Shown here piece by piece: positions 17,830 through 27,172 of a stretch of DNA of 64,000 nucleotides; positions within the stretch are counted from its first letter, which is position 1; each line of letters opens with the position of its first letter. The notes under the pieces were generated by a model. That model ran no database searches and was not told where the DNA came from. It was given only the letters and a program-made list of their open reading frames with translations. The stretch comes from Pseudomonas chlororaphis (GTDB lineage Bacteria > Pseudomonadota > Gammaproteobacteria > Pseudomonadales > Pseudomonadaceae). The stretch is taken from the NCBI RefSeq assembly GCF_000783395.1, contig NZ_JSFK01000004.1, forward strand, positions 70,765 to 134,764, in the 5' to 3' direction. A program made the translations under genes and the position numbers.

Positions 17830-19185
17830 ATGACGAACCGTACCCGAATCCTCACCGGCATCACCACCACCGGCACGCCGCACCTGGGCAACTACGCCGG
17901 CGCCATCCGCCCGGCGATCCTTGCCAGCCGCGACAGCAATGCCGATTCGTTCTACTTCCTGGCCGACTACCACGCCCTGATCAAATGCGATGACCCGCTG
18001 CGCATCCAGCGCTCGCGTCTGGAAATCGCCGCGACCTGGCTGGCCGGTGGCCTCGATGTCGACCGCGTGACCTTCTACCGCCAGTCCGACATCCCTGAAA
18101 TCCCTGAGCTGACCTGGCTGCTGACCTGCGTGGCCGCCAAGGGCCTGCTCAACCGTGCGCACGCTTACAAGGCTTCGGTGGACAAGAACGTCGAAACCGG
18201 TGAAGACCCGGACGCCGGCATCACCATGGGCCTCTACAGCTATCCGGTACTGATGGCGGCGGACATCCTGATGTTCAACGCGCACAAGGTGCCGGTCGGT
18301 CGTGACCAGATCCAGCATGTGGAAATGGCCCGCGACATCGGCCAGCGTTTCAACCATCTGTTTGGTCAGGGCAAAGAGTTCTTCACCATGCCCGAAGCGT
18401 TGATTGAAGAAAGCGTGGCGACGTTGCCAGGCCTCGACGGGCGCAAGATGTCGAAGAGCTACGACAACACCATCCCGTTGTTCTCCAGCGCCAAAGAGAT
18501 GAAGGACGCGATTTCGCGGATCGTCACTGACTCGAAAGCGCCAGGCGAAGCGAAAGATCCGGACAACTCGCACCTGTTCACCCTGTTCCAGGCCTTCGCC
18601 ACACCGGCGCAGGCTGACGAATTCCGCAGCGAACTGCTCGGCGGTCTGGGTTGGGGCGAGGCGAAGAGCCGTCTGTTCCAGTTGCTCGATAACGATCTCG
18701 GCGAAGCTCGCGACAAGTATCACCAGTTGATCGAGCGCCCGGCTGATCTGGAAGACATTCTGCAGATTGGTGCGAAAAAGGCCCGTGCGGTGGCCACGCC
18801 ATTCCTCAACGAGCTGCGCGAAGCCGTTGGACTGCGTTCTTTCGTCAATCAGGTGCAGGTCGCTGCGACCACCAAGAAGAAAGCCGCGAAAGCCGCGCGT
18901 TTCGTCAGCTTCCGCGAAGACGACGGCAGTTTCCGTTTCCGTTTGCTGGCGGCTGATGGCGAGCAATTGCTGCTGTCGCGTAACTTCGCTGACGGCAAAA
19001 CTGCCGGGCAGGTGACCAAGCAACTGCAATCCGGTCAGCCGCTGGACGTGCGCAGCGAAGACCTGAGCTTCAGCGTCTGGCTGGAAGGCGAGTGCGTCGG
19101 TGACAGCCCGGCGTTCGCCGACGCTGCTGCGCGAGAAGCGGCCATCGAGGCTCTGCGCGTCGCGCTGACCCCGGTTCAGGACTAA
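17830..19185 (+). CDS. trpS: Tryptophanyl-tRNA synthetase TrpS, long form
   Basis: A class I aminoacyl-tRNA synthetase charging tRNA-Trp, 451 residues from the ATG at 17830 (an in-frame TTG at 17806 is less likely). The HIGH-like motif is PHLGNYAG near residues 17–24, and the KMSKS loop is present exactly as KMSKSYDN near 206–213. The usual bacterial enzyme is about 330–350 residues. Here about 110 extra residues follow the anticodon-binding domain: a Lys/Ala-rich linker (about 345–355), then a small domain with FRFRLLAADGEQLLLS that recalls the DUF1508/YegP fold. Confidence 0.95.
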   Translation: MTNRTRILTGITTTGTPHLGNYAGAIRPAILASRDSNADSFYFLADYHALIKCDDPLRIQRSRLEIAATWLAGGLDVDRVTFYRQSDIPEIPELTWLLTCVAAKGLLNRAHAYKASVDKNVETGEDPDAGITMGLYSYPVLMAADILMFNAHKVPVGRDQIQHVEMARDIGQRFNHLFGQGKEFFTMPEALIEESVATLPGLDGRKMSKSYDNTIPLFSSAKEMKDAISRIVTDSKAPGEAKDPDNSHLFTLFQAFATPAQADEFRSELLGGLGWGEAKSRLFQLLDNDLGEARDKYHQLIERPADLEDILQIGAKKARAVATPFLNELREAVGLRSFVNQVQVAATTKKKAAKAARFVSFREDDGSFRFRLLAADGEQLLLSRNFADGKTAGQVTKQLQSGQPLDVRSEDLSFSVWLEGECVGDSPAFADAAAREAAIEALRVALTPVQD

Positions 19186-19275
19186 TCGGCGGCACGGTCC
19201 GACCAAGGGCCGATTGCCATTCCCACGGGCCGTCGCTACAGTGACGGCCCGTTTTTGTTGCCTTGCTAACGAATT

Positions 19276-20370
19276 ATGACGCCCCTAGAACGATACCAAG
19301 CTGATCTGAAACGCCCGGACTTCTTCCATGACGCCGCGCAGGAAACTGCTGTGCGTCATTTGCAGCGTCTGTACGAGGATCTGATCGCCGCCGATCAGAA
19401 CAAGCCGGGTCTGCTGAGCAAACTGTTCGGCAAAAAAGATCAGACGCCGGTCAAGGGCCTGTATTTCTGGGGCGGCGTAGGTCGCGGCAAAACTTATCTG
19501 GTCGACACCTTCTTCGAAGCGCTGCCGTTCAAGGAGAAGACCCGCACCCACTTCCACCGCTTCATGAAGCGCGTGCACGAAGAAATGAAAACCCTCGGCG
19601 GCGAGAAAAACCCGCTGACCATCATCGCCAAGCGCTTCGCGACCGAGTCGCGGGTGATCTGTTTCGATGAATTCTTCGTCTCCGACATCACCGACGCGAT
19701 GATCCTCGGCACGCTGATGGAAGAGCTGTTCAAGAATGGCGTGACCCTGGTCGCGACCTCGAACATCGTTCCCGATGGCTTGTACAAGGACGGCTTGCAA
19801 CGCGCGCGCTTCTTGCCCGCGATTGCGCTGATCAAGCAGAACACCGAGATCGTCAACGTCGACAGCGGCGTCGACTATCGTCTGCGTCACCTCGAACAAG
19901 CGGAGCTGTTCCACTATCCGCTCGACGAAGCCGCTCACGAAAGCCTGCGCAAGAGCTTCAAGGCACTGACGCCGGAGTGCACTGCCGCGGTCGAGAACGA
20001 TGTACTGATCATCGAAAATCGCGAAATCCGTGCCCTGCGTACTTGCGATGATGTGGCGTGGTTCGACTTCCGCGAACTGTGCGACGGCCCGCGTAGCCAG
20101 AACGACTACATCGAACTGGGCAAGATTTTCCACGCCGTGCTGCTCAGCGGTGTCGAGCAGATGAGCGTCACCACCGACGACATCGCCCGTCGTTTCATCA
20201 ACATGGTCGACGAGTTCTATGACCGTAACGTCAAGCTGATCATTTCGGCTGAAGTCGAGCTGAAGGATCTGTACACCGGCGGGCGTCTGAACTTCGAGTT
20301 TCAGCGTACGCTGAGCCGTTTGCTGGAGATGCAATCGCACGAATTCCTGTCGCGGGCGCACAAGCCTTAA
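19276..20370 (+). CDS. zapE: Cell division ATPase ZapE (AFG1 family)
   Basis: A 364-residue AAA-type ATPase of the AFG1/ZapE family, which associates with the Z ring during late division or stress. The Walker A loop is GGVGRGKT near residues 65–72, and the Walker B is VICFDEFFVSD near 130–140. Length matches the family. In other Pseudomonas genomes zapE lies directly before rplM; here an accessory block separates them. Confidence 0.94.
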   Translation: MTPLERYQADLKRPDFFHDAAQETAVRHLQRLYEDLIAADQNKPGLLSKLFGKKDQTPVKGLYFWGGVGRGKTYLVDTFFEALPFKEKTRTHFHRFMKRVHEEMKTLGGEKNPLTIIAKRFATESRVICFDEFFVSDITDAMILGTLMEELFKNGVTLVATSNIVPDGLYKDGLQRARFLPAIALIKQNTEIVNVDSGVDYRLRHLEQAELFHYPLDEAAHESLRKSFKALTPECTAAVENDVLIIENREIRALRTCDDVAWFDFRELCDGPRSQNDYIELGKIFHAVLLSGVEQMSVTTDDIARRFINMVDEFYDRNVKLIISAEVELKDLYTGGRLNFEFQRTLSRLLEMQSHEFLSRAHKP

Positions 20371-20385
20371 ACAGAATCGGCAAAG

Positions 20386-20416
20386 AAAAAGGGCCTGCAA
20401 TTGCAGGCCCTTTTTT
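20386..20416 (+). terminator. Rho-independent terminator after zapE
   Basis: AAGGGCCTGCAA and TTGCAGGCCCTT form a stem ending in six T residues. Confidence 0.92.
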
Positions 20417-20450
20417 ATGCGCTGAAGAAACTCGAATGCACTGCGATCCC

Positions 20451-20539
20451 TGTGGGAGCTGGCTTGCCAGCGATGGCGTCGTGTCAGGTGATATTTATTT
20501 CACTGACAAATCGCTATCGCTGGCAAGCCAGCTCCCACA
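20451..20539. repeat. Intergenic inverted repeat, family C
   Basis: TGTGGGAGCTGGCTTGCCAG at the left is answered by its exact complement at the right end, with a ~49-base loop. It is a widespread type of Pseudomonas intergenic repeat, here between convergent genes. Confidence 0.88.
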
Positions 20540-20562
20540 GGTTTTGTATTTGCTTCTGGGGG

Positions 20563-21558
20563 TTACGCAGCCTGCTGAAACTGCTGCCGATACTGGTTCG
20601 GCGACAACTCCGTGTGCTGCCGGAACAACCGCGCAAAGAAACTCGCATCGTCGTAACCGACCTCATAACTGATGGTCTTGATGCTCTTGCGGCTGCCGGA
20701 CAGCAAGCCTTTCGCCGTCTCGATACGCAGTCGTTGCAAGTAATGCAGCGGCTTGTCGCCGGTGGCGGTCTGGAAGCGCCGCATGAAGTTGCGGATGCTC
20801 ATGCCGTGCTCGCGGGCGACGTCTTCGAAGCGGAACTTGTCGGCGAAATGCTCTTCGAGCCAGTGCTGGATCTGCAGGATGATCACGTCCTGGTGCAGCT
20901 TCTGCCCACCGAACCCGATGCGTCCCGGCGCATAGCTGCGCTGTACTTCATAGAGAATGTCGCGGGCGACGGCTTGCGCGACATTGGCCCCACAGAAACG
21001 CTCGATCAAGTAGATGTACAGATCGCAGGCTGAAGTGGTGCCGCCGGCGCAATACAAATTGTCGGCGTCGGTCAGGTGTTTATCCTGATTCAGGTAGACC
21101 TTCGGGAAGCGCTCGGCGAAGGCATTGAAGAAACGCCAGTAGGTGGTCGCTTCCTTGCCATTGAGCAAGCCGGCCTCGGCCAGCCAGAACACACCGGTGG
21201 CTTCGCCGCACAACACCGCGCCACGGGCGTGCTGTTCACGCAGCCAGGGCAGGACTTGTGGGTAACGGCTGCACAGCGTGTCGAAATCGTCCCAGAACGC
21301 CGGGAGGATAATGACGTCGGCGTTTTCCAGGCCGCCATCGACCGGCATCACGACGTCACTGAAACTGTTCACCGGTTTGCCGTCGGGGCTGACCAGGCGC
21401 GTTTCAAACGCCGGTGTCAGGCCGTGGCCCAGTTGTTTGCCATAGCGCAGGCTGGCCAGATGGAAGAAATCCTTGGCTTGCATGAGAGTGGAAGCGAAAA
21501 CCCGGTCGATTGCCAGGATGCTGACGCGCCGCAAGGGCGTGGAGACTTGCTTGGACAT
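20563..21558 (-). CDS. GlxA family transcriptional regulator (AraC C-terminus)
   Basis: A 331-residue regulator combining an N-terminal class I glutamine-amidotransferase-like (DJ-1/PfpI) domain (about 10–200; the nucleophile-elbow region reads VLCGEATG) with a C-terminal AraC-type double helix-turn-helix (about 225–325). Relatives include GbdR, CdhR and ArgR-type regulators of amine and amino-acid catabolism in Pseudomonas. It is divergent from the acyl-CoA dehydrogenase gene (about 150 bp between starts) and may control it; the inducer is unknown. Confidence 0.9.
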   Translation of the reverse strand: MSKQVSTPLRRVSILAIDRVFASTLMQAKDFFHLASLRYGKQLGHGLTPAFETRLVSPDGKPVNSFSDVVMPVDGGLENADVIILPAFWDDFDTLCSRYPQVLPWLREQHARGAVLCGEATGVFWLAEAGLLNGKEATTYWRFFNAFAERFPKVYLNQDKHLTDADNLYCAGGTTSACDLYIYLIERFCGANVAQAVARDILYEVQRSYAPGRIGFGGQKLHQDVIILQIQHWLEEHFADKFRFEDVAREHGMSIRNFMRRFQTATGDKPLHYLQRLRIETAKGLLSGSRKSIKTISYEVGYDDASFFARLFRQHTELSPNQYRQQFQQAA

Positions 21559-21709
21559 AATTCAACTTTTGTTTTGTTTTTATAAGGGAAAGTGGTCACC
21601 AGACGGCTGGATCGTCTTATTTTTTGTCGGATGTGTCCAGTGTCCTGTGTCAGAGGGGAGGCTTAGTCTCTGAAGGTCATCTCCCTCCAACAAGAAAGAA
21701 AGGTGCCGC

Positions 21710-22846
21710 ATGATCCCCAGAACCTTGTTTAGCTCCGAGCACGAATTGTTTCGCGACAGCGTACGAACCTTCCTCGAAAAAGAGGCCGTGCCGTTTCATG
21801 CGCAATGGGAGAAACAAGGCCATATCGACCGCAAACTGTGGAACAAGGCAGGCGAGGCGGGGATGCTCTGCTCGCACCTGCCGGAAGAGTACGGCGGGCT
21901 GGGGGCGGACTTTCTCTACAGTGCGGTGGTGATCGAGGAGGTCGGGCGGCTGGGTTTGACCGGCATCGGCTTCTCACTGCATTCGGACATCGTTGCGCCT
22001 TACATCCTGCATTACGGCAGTGAGGCGCTGAAGCACAAGTATCTGCCGAAACTGGTCTCCGGCGAGATGGTCTCGGCAATCGCGATGACCGAGCCGGGTG
22101 CCGGTTCCGACCTGCAAGGCGTGAAGACTACCGCCGTGCTGGACGGTGACGAATATGTGATCAACGGCTCGAAAACCTTCATTACCAACGGTTTTCTCGC
22201 AGACCTGGTGATCGTCGTCGCCAAGACTGATCCGAAGGCCGGCGCCAAGGGCACCAGCCTGTTTCTGGTCGAAGCGAATACGCCGGGCTTCGAAAAAGGC
22301 AAGCGCCTGGAGAAGGTCGGCATGAAGGCGCAGGACACCTCGGAGCTGTTCTTCCAGGATGTGCGCGTACCGAAGGAAAACCTTCTGGGTCAGGCTGGGG
22401 CTGGGTTCGCTTATCTGATGCAGGAGCTACCGCAGGAGCGTCTGACGGTGGCGATCGGTGGTCTCGCCTCAGCCGAAGCAGCGTTGCAGTGGACGCTTGA
22501 TTACACCCGTGATCGCAAGGCGTTCGGCAAGGCGATTGCCGACTTCCAGAACACACGCTTCAAGCTGGCCGAGATGGCGACTGAAATTCAGATCGGCCGG
22601 GTGTTCGTCGATAAATGTCTGGAGCTGCACCTGCAAGGCAAGCTGGATGTGCCAACAGCGGCGATGGCGAAATACTGGGGCACCGACCTGCAATGCAAGG
22701 TGCTCGACGAATGCGTGCAGTTGCATGGCGGCTACGGCTTCATGTGGGAATACCCGGTGGCCCGGGCGTGGGCGGATGCGCGGGTGCAGCGGATTTATGC
22801 CGGCACCAATGAAATCATGAAGGAGATCATTGCGCGGTCGCTCTGA
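21710..22846 (+). CDS. Acyl-CoA dehydrogenase
   Basis: A 378-residue FAD enzyme that introduces a 2,3-double bond into an acyl-CoA thioester. The family motifs AIAMTEPGAGSDLQG (near 124–138) and the C-terminal QRIYAGTNEIMKE are present. In medium-chain enzymes the catalytic glutamate precedes GT in the C-terminal motif; here that position is alanine. The base is therefore more likely E243 in PQERLTVA, as in isovaleryl-CoA and long-chain dehydrogenases. Divergent from the GlxA-type regulator. The substrate chain is unknown. Confidence 0.93.
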   Translation: MIPRTLFSSEHELFRDSVRTFLEKEAVPFHAQWEKQGHIDRKLWNKAGEAGMLCSHLPEEYGGLGADFLYSAVVIEEVGRLGLTGIGFSLHSDIVAPYILHYGSEALKHKYLPKLVSGEMVSAIAMTEPGAGSDLQGVKTTAVLDGDEYVINGSKTFITNGFLADLVIVVAKTDPKAGAKGTSLFLVEANTPGFEKGKRLEKVGMKAQDTSELFFQDVRVPKENLLGQAGAGFAYLMQELPQERLTVAIGGLASAEAALQWTLDYTRDRKAFGKAIADFQNTRFKLAEMATEIQIGRVFVDKCLELHLQGKLDVPTAAMAKYWGTDLQCKVLDECVQLHGGYGFMWEYPVARAWADARVQRIYAGTNEIMKEIIARSL

Positions 22847-22847
22847 T

Positions 22848-22958
22848 GATCGTTCCCACGCTCTGCGTGGGCATGCCGCCGGGGACGCTCCGCGTTCCGC
22901 TGTGGATGTGACGCGGAGCGTCACGGGATGCATTCCCACGCGGAGCGTGGGAACGATC
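22848..22958. repeat. Intergenic inverted repeat, family A copy 2
   Basis: It has the same outer arms as 682–787 (GATCGTTCCCACGC… and its complement) with a diverged centre. It starts two bases after the acyl-CoA dehydrogenase stop and separates two convergent genes. Confidence 0.9.
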
Positions 22959-22975
22959 AGACGGGAAGGGGGGGA

Positions 22976-24016
22976 TCACGGCGCAGGGTTCGGGTGATCC
23001 TTGTGAATCGCTTCGATCCCCGCCAGCACCTCATCGGAAAGCTTCAGATCGAAGCTGGCAATGTTGCTGTCCAGTTGCTCAAGCGTGGTCGCACCAATGA
23101 TGTTGCTGGTGACAAACGGTTGCTGTGTGACGAACGCCAACGCCATCTGCGCCGGGTCCAGACCGTGTTCACGGGCCAGCGCCACATAGCGGCTGCACGC
23201 TGCTTCCGACTGCGCATTGAAATAGCGGCTGAAGCGACTGTAGAGGCTCAGACGACCTTTCGGCGGACGGGCGCCACCCTCGTACTTGCCTGAGAGGAAA
23301 CCAAACGCCAGCGGCGAATAGGCGAGCAGGCCGCATTGTTCGCGGATGGCGATTTCCGCCAGGCCCACTTCAAAGCTGCGGTTGAGCAGGTTGTACGGGT
23401 TCTGGATCGACACTGCGCGCGGCCAGCCACGGGCTTCGGCCAGCGCCAGAAAACGCATGGTGCCCCACGGGGTTTCGTTGGACAGGCCGATGTGACGGAT
23501 CTTGCCGGCCTTCACCTGCTCGTCGAGCGCTTCGAGGGTATCTTCCAGCGGCGTCAGGTTGGCTTCGATCTTGTGCTTGTAGCCCAGCTGTCCGAAGAAG
23601 TTGGTGCTGCGCTCCGGCCAGTGCAATTGATACAGATCGATGTAATCGGTCTGCAGACGCTCGAGGCTGGCATCCACCGCGGCGGTGATGTGCTGGCGGT
23701 TGTGGCGCAGGTTTTTGTCGCGGATGTAATCGATGGTGTTGCCGGGTCCGGCAATCTTGCTGGCGAGGATCCAGTCGGCGCGATCGCCGCGACTTTTGAA
23801 GTAATTGCCGATGTAGCGCTCGGTGGTGGCGTAGGTTTCGGCTTTCGGCGGCACCGGGTACATCTCGGCGGTGTCAATGAAATTGATCCCGGCTTCTTTG
23901 GCCCGTTCGATCTGGGCGAAGGCTTCAGCTTCAGTGTTTTGCTCGCCCCAGGTCATGGTGCCGAGGCAGATTGCACTCACGTTCAGGTCGGTACGGCCTA
24001 GCTGGCGATAGTCCAT
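22976..24016 (-). CDS. NADP(H)-dependent aldo-keto reductase (Tas-like)
   Basis: A 346-residue TIM-barrel oxidoreductase of the aldo-keto reductase superfamily, Tas/YajO group. Visible landmarks are FIDTAEMY (catalytic Asp and Tyr near 50–57), the catalytic lysine in LASKIAG near 84–90, and YQLHWPER carrying the catalytic histidine near 123–130. The start MDYRQLGRTDL at 24016 is chosen over an 18-residue longer frame because it matches the family start and length. The substrate is unknown. It sits beside the acyl-CoA dehydrogenase in the block between zapE and rplM. Confidence 0.92.
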   Translation of the reverse strand: MDYRQLGRTDLNVSAICLGTMTWGEQNTEAEAFAQIERAKEAGINFIDTAEMYPVPPKAETYATTERYIGNYFKSRGDRADWILASKIAGPGNTIDYIRDKNLRHNRQHITAAVDASLERLQTDYIDLYQLHWPERSTNFFGQLGYKHKIEANLTPLEDTLEALDEQVKAGKIRHIGLSNETPWGTMRFLALAEARGWPRAVSIQNPYNLLNRSFEVGLAEIAIREQCGLLAYSPLAFGFLSGKYEGGARPPKGRLSLYSRFSRYFNAQSEAACSRYVALAREHGLDPAQMALAFVTQQPFVTSNIIGATTLEQLDSNIASFDLKLSDEVLAGIEAIHKDHPNPAP

Positions 24017-24191
24017 CGGGTGCTCCTTGGGCAAAACAATCATAAAAGCAGGTTGAAATATTTTTCGCAATCTGCATAATTGCCGACCTCTTTCTGCAGT
24101 GGAAGTGATGCGCCGCCGCCGAAGAATCTTGCCGTTGAACGGACGCGCCGACCCGAGCCCCCGAAAGCGTCTGTATCCGGCTGCCTTTGAC

Positions 24192-24220
24192 TTGTCAAAG
24201 TACGCACTATTCAGTAAGAT
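24192..24220 (+). promoter_or_regulatory. Candidate sigma-70 promoter of rplM-rpsI
   Basis: TTGTCA (24192–24197) and TAAGAT (24215–24220) are separated by 17 bases, about 40 bases before the rplM start. CCGCC…GGCGG just downstream could form a small leader stem. Confidence 0.5.
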
Positions 24221-24261
24221 CCGCCGTCTAATTTACAGGGCGGCCCCTGAGGCTATAAAGA

Positions 24262-24690
24262 ATGAAAACTTTTACTGCTAAACCGGAAACAGTAAAGCGC
24301 GACTGGTTTGTCGTCGACGCTGCTGGTCAGACCCTGGGTCGTCTGGCCACCGAAATCGCGAGCCGTCTGCGTGGCAAGCACAAGCCTGAGTACACTCCTC
24401 ACGTTGACACCGGCGACTACATCGTCGTAATCAACGCTGAGCAGATTCGTGTTACCGGTGCTAAAACCACTGACAAAATGTACTACTCCCACTCCGGTTT
24501 CCCGGGCGGCATCAAGTCGATCAACTTTGAAAAGCTGATCGCTAAAGCCCCTGAGCGCGTGATCGAGACCGCGGTTAAAGGCATGCTGCCTAAAAACCCA
24601 CTGGGTCGCGACATGTACCGTAAGCTGAAAGTCTATGCGGGCGCTGCACACCCACATACTGCTCAGCAGCCCCAAGAACTGAAGTTTTAA
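24262..24690 (+). CDS. rplM: 50S ribosomal protein L13
   Basis: A 142-residue large-subunit protein, standard length. It starts [15 protein letters not shown] and contains the [15 protein letters not shown] stretch and the C-terminal [17 protein letters not shown] signature. It is followed after 14 bases by rpsI, the conserved rplM-rpsI operon. Codon choice is typical of highly expressed genes. Confidence 0.98.
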   Translation: MKTFTAKPETVKRDWFVVDAAGQTLGRLATEIASRLRGKHKPEYTPHVDTGDYIVVINAEQIRVTGAKTTDKMYYSHSGFPGGIKSINFEKLIAKAPERVIETAVKGMLPKNPLGRDMYRKLKVYAGAAHPHTAQQPQELKF

Positions 24691-24704
24691 CGGAATAGTA
24701 CATT

Positions 24705-25097
24705 ATGTCGGCGACTCAAAATTACGGCACTGGCCGTCGCAAGACCGCAACCGCACGCGTTTTCCTGCGTCCGGGTACTGGTAACATCTCCATCAACAAC
24801 CGTTCGCTGGAAAACTTCTTCGGCCGTGAAACTGCCCGCATGGTAGTTCGCCAGCCGCTGGAGCTGACTGAGACTGTCGAGAAGTTCGACATCTACGTCA
24901 CCGTGATCGGTGGTGGTGTAAGTGGTCAGGCTGGCGCAATCCGCCACGGCATCACTCGCGCTCTGATGGACTACGACGAAACCCTGCGTGGCGCTCTGCG
25001 CAAAGCTGGCTTCGTTACTCGCGACGCCCGTGAAGTTGAACGTAAGAAAGTTGGTCTGCGTAAAGCGCGTAAGCGTCCGCAGTACTCGAAGCGTTAA
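24705..25097 (+). CDS. rpsI: 30S ribosomal protein S9
   Basis: A 130-residue small-subunit protein with the [15 protein letters not shown] start and the conserved C-terminal tail RKRPQYSKR, whose terminal lysine-arginine reaches the P-site tRNA. Second gene of the rplM operon, closed by a terminator. Confidence 0.98.
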   Translation: MSATQNYGTGRRKTATARVFLRPGTGNISINNRSLENFFGRETARMVVRQPLELTETVEKFDIYVTVIGGGVSGQAGAIRHGITRALMDYDETLRGALRKAGFVTRDAREVERKKVGLRKARKRPQYSKR

Positions 25098-25119
25098 TTC
25101 CGCTTCCGCGTTCAAAAAG

Positions 25120-25154
25120 AACGCCCGCCTCCTCACGGAAGCGGGCGTTTTTTT
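25120..25154 (+). terminator. Rho-independent terminator of rplM-rpsI
   Basis: AACGCCCGC and GCGGGCGTT form a stem followed by seven T residues. Confidence 0.92.
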
Positions 25155-25191
25155 ATGCCTGCGATTTATCAAAGAATTGCGCTGCGACAAC

Positions 25192-25218
25192 TTGCCACTT
25201 CCGTAGACCCCCTATACT
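25192..25218 (+). promoter_or_regulatory. Candidate promoter of petABC
   Basis: TTGCCA (25192–25197) and TATACT (25213–25218) are separated by 15 bases, shorter than ideal. The -10 box is good. It leaves a leader of about 140 bases before petA in which nothing else was recognised. Confidence 0.4.
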
Positions 25219-25367
25219 GCAAGGCTTGAGGGTATGAGCTCTGGGTAATTCCCTTGTCAGAATTGGGGCTTTTCATTACCATCTCGGCAAAATTTTTATA
25301 AGTAACATTGATTTATTTAGTAGATGCCTGATTTAACAGGCCACAAAAGCTGATGGGAGAGGACTGA

Positions 25368-25961
25368 ATGAGCAATGACGGCGTGAATGCAGGCCGGCGT
25401 CGCTTCTTGGTAGCAGCCACATCCGTGGTGGGTGCTGCAGGAGCGGTGGGGGCTGCGGTCCCGTTCGTGGGGTCATGGTTTCCCAGTGCCAAGGCGAAAG
25501 CCGCTGGTGCACCGGTGAAAGTGAATGTCAGCAAAATCGAGCCAGGACAGCAGATGATTGCTGAGTGGCGCGGCCAGCCGGTGTTCATTGTCCGCCGTAC
25601 TGCGGAAATCCTGGGGAATCTCAAGAAGATCGAGGGCCAGCTCTCCGATCCAACCTCCAAAAACTCCACGCAACCCACCTATGTCGATCCTGAAGTGCGC
25701 TCGATCAAGCCGGAAATTCTGCTGCTGATCGGGATCTGCACACACTTGGGTTGCTCACCAACTTTCCGTCCCGAAGTGGCACCTGCGGATCTGGGCAAAG
25801 ATTGGGTCGGGGGCTATTTCTGCCCTTGCCACGGTTCCCACTACGATCTGGCTGGCCGCGTCTACAAGTCGCAACCTGCGCCTTTGAACCTGCCAGTTCC
25901 CCCGCATTCCTATGAGACCGATGACCTGATTGTCATTGGCGTCGATACGGAGAAAGCGTGA
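25368..25961 (+). CDS. petA: Ubiquinol–cytochrome c reductase Rieske iron-sulfur subunit
   Basis: A 197-residue Rieske protein of the cytochrome bc1 complex. It carries a twin-arginine-type N-terminus (NAGRRRFLVAATS) leading into the membrane anchor. The 2Fe-2S ligands lie in CTHLGC (near residues 124–129) and CPCHGS (near 147–152). It transfers electrons from ubiquinol to cytochrome c1. First gene of petABC; its TGA overlaps the petB ATG by one base. Confidence 0.97.
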   Translation: MSNDGVNAGRRRFLVAATSVVGAAGAVGAAVPFVGSWFPSAKAKAAGAPVKVNVSKIEPGQQMIAEWRGQPVFIVRRTAEILGNLKKIEGQLSDPTSKNSTQPTYVDPEVRSIKPEILLLIGICTHLGCSPTFRPEVAPADLGKDWVGGYFCPCHGSHYDLAGRVYKSQPAPLNLPVPPHSYETDDLIVIGVDTEKA

Positions 25962-27172
25962 TGAGCAAGTTCATGGATTGGGTTGATGCGCGCTTTCCTG
26001 CGACCAAAATGTGGGAAGACCATCTCAGCAAGTATTACGCGCCAAAAAACTTCAACTTCTTCTATTTCTTCGGCTCCCTGGCGCTGCTGGTGCTGGTCAA
26101 CCAGATCGTTACCGGTGTCTGGCTGACGATGAGTTACACGCCTTCGGCAGAAGAAGCCTTCGCTTCCGTTGAATACATCATGCGTGACGTCGAGTACGGC
26201 TCGATCCTGCGTCTGCTGCACTCGACCGGCGCTTCGGCGTTCTTCATCGTGGTTTATCTGCACATGTTCCGTGGTCTGCTCTACGGCTCGTACCAGAAGC
26301 CGCGTGAGCTGGTCTGGGTGTTCGGAATGCTGATTTACCTGGCGCTGATGGCCGAAGCCTTCATGGGTTATCTGCTGCCGTGGGGCCAGATGTCGTACTG
26401 GGGTGCCCAGGTGATCATCTCGCTGTTCGGTGCGATTCCGGTCATTGGTAACGACCTGACCCAGTGGATTCGGGGTGACTACCTGATCTCCGGAATCACA
26501 CTGAACCGCTTCTTCGCTCTGCACGTTGTTGCATTGCCAATCGTGATTCTCGGTCTGGTGGTGCTGCACATTCTGGCGTTGCACGAAGTCGGTTCGAACA
26601 ACCCTGACGGCGTCGACATCAAGAAGCACAAAGACGAAAACGGCATCCCGCTGGATGGCATTGCTTTCCACCCGTACTACACCGTGAAAGACATTGTCGG
26701 TGTCGTAGTGTTCTTGTTTATCTTCTGCTTCATTGTGTTCTTCTTCCCGGAAATGGGCGGTTACTTCCTCGAAAAGCCAAACTTTGAGCAAGCCAACCCG
26801 TTCAAGACGCCAGAGCATATTGCGCCGGTCTGGTACTTCACACCGTTCTACGCAATCTTGCGTGCGATCCCTGACAAGCTCATGGGCGTTATCGCCATGG
26901 GTGCGGCGATTGCGGTGCTGTTCGTGCTGCCATGGCTGGATCGCAGCCCGGTGAAATCGATGCGCTATAAAGGCTGGATGAGCAAAATCTGGCTGGTGGT
27001 GTTCTGCATTTCGTTCGTGATTCTCGGCATTCTCGGTGTGCTTGCGCCGACGCCTGGGCGAACCTTGCTGTCGCAGGTCTGCACCTTTCTGTACTTCGCC
27101 TACTTCATTCTGATGCCGTTCTACACCAGGCTCGAGAAGACCAAACCGGTTCCGGAAAGGGTGACTGGCTGA
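25961..27172 (+). CDS. petB: Cytochrome b subunit of the bc1 complex
   Basis: A 403-residue membrane protein with eight or more hydrophobic helices, binding two b-type hemes and both quinone sites. The second-helix histidine pair (LLHSTGA and YLHMFRGL) and the later pair (LHVVALP, LVVLHILALHE) are visible, as is the quinol-site PEW-equivalent (APVWYFTPFYAILR). The ATG at 25961 is preferred over the preceding GTG. The stop overlaps petC by one base. Confidence 0.97.
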   Translation: MSKFMDWVDARFPATKMWEDHLSKYYAPKNFNFFYFFGSLALLVLVNQIVTGVWLTMSYTPSAEEAFASVEYIMRDVEYGSILRLLHSTGASAFFIVVYLHMFRGLLYGSYQKPRELVWVFGMLIYLALMAEAFMGYLLPWGQMSYWGAQVIISLFGAIPVIGNDLTQWIRGDYLISGITLNRFFALHVVALPIVILGLVVLHILALHEVGSNNPDGVDIKKHKDENGIPLDGIAFHPYYTVKDIVGVVVFLFIFCFIVFFFPEMGGYFLEKPNFEQANPFKTPEHIAPVWYFTPFYAILRAIPDKLMGVIAMGAAIAVLFVLPWLDRSPVKSMRYKGWMSKIWLVVFCISFVILGILGVLAPTPGRTLLSQVCTFLYFAYFILMPFYTRLEKTKPVPERVTG

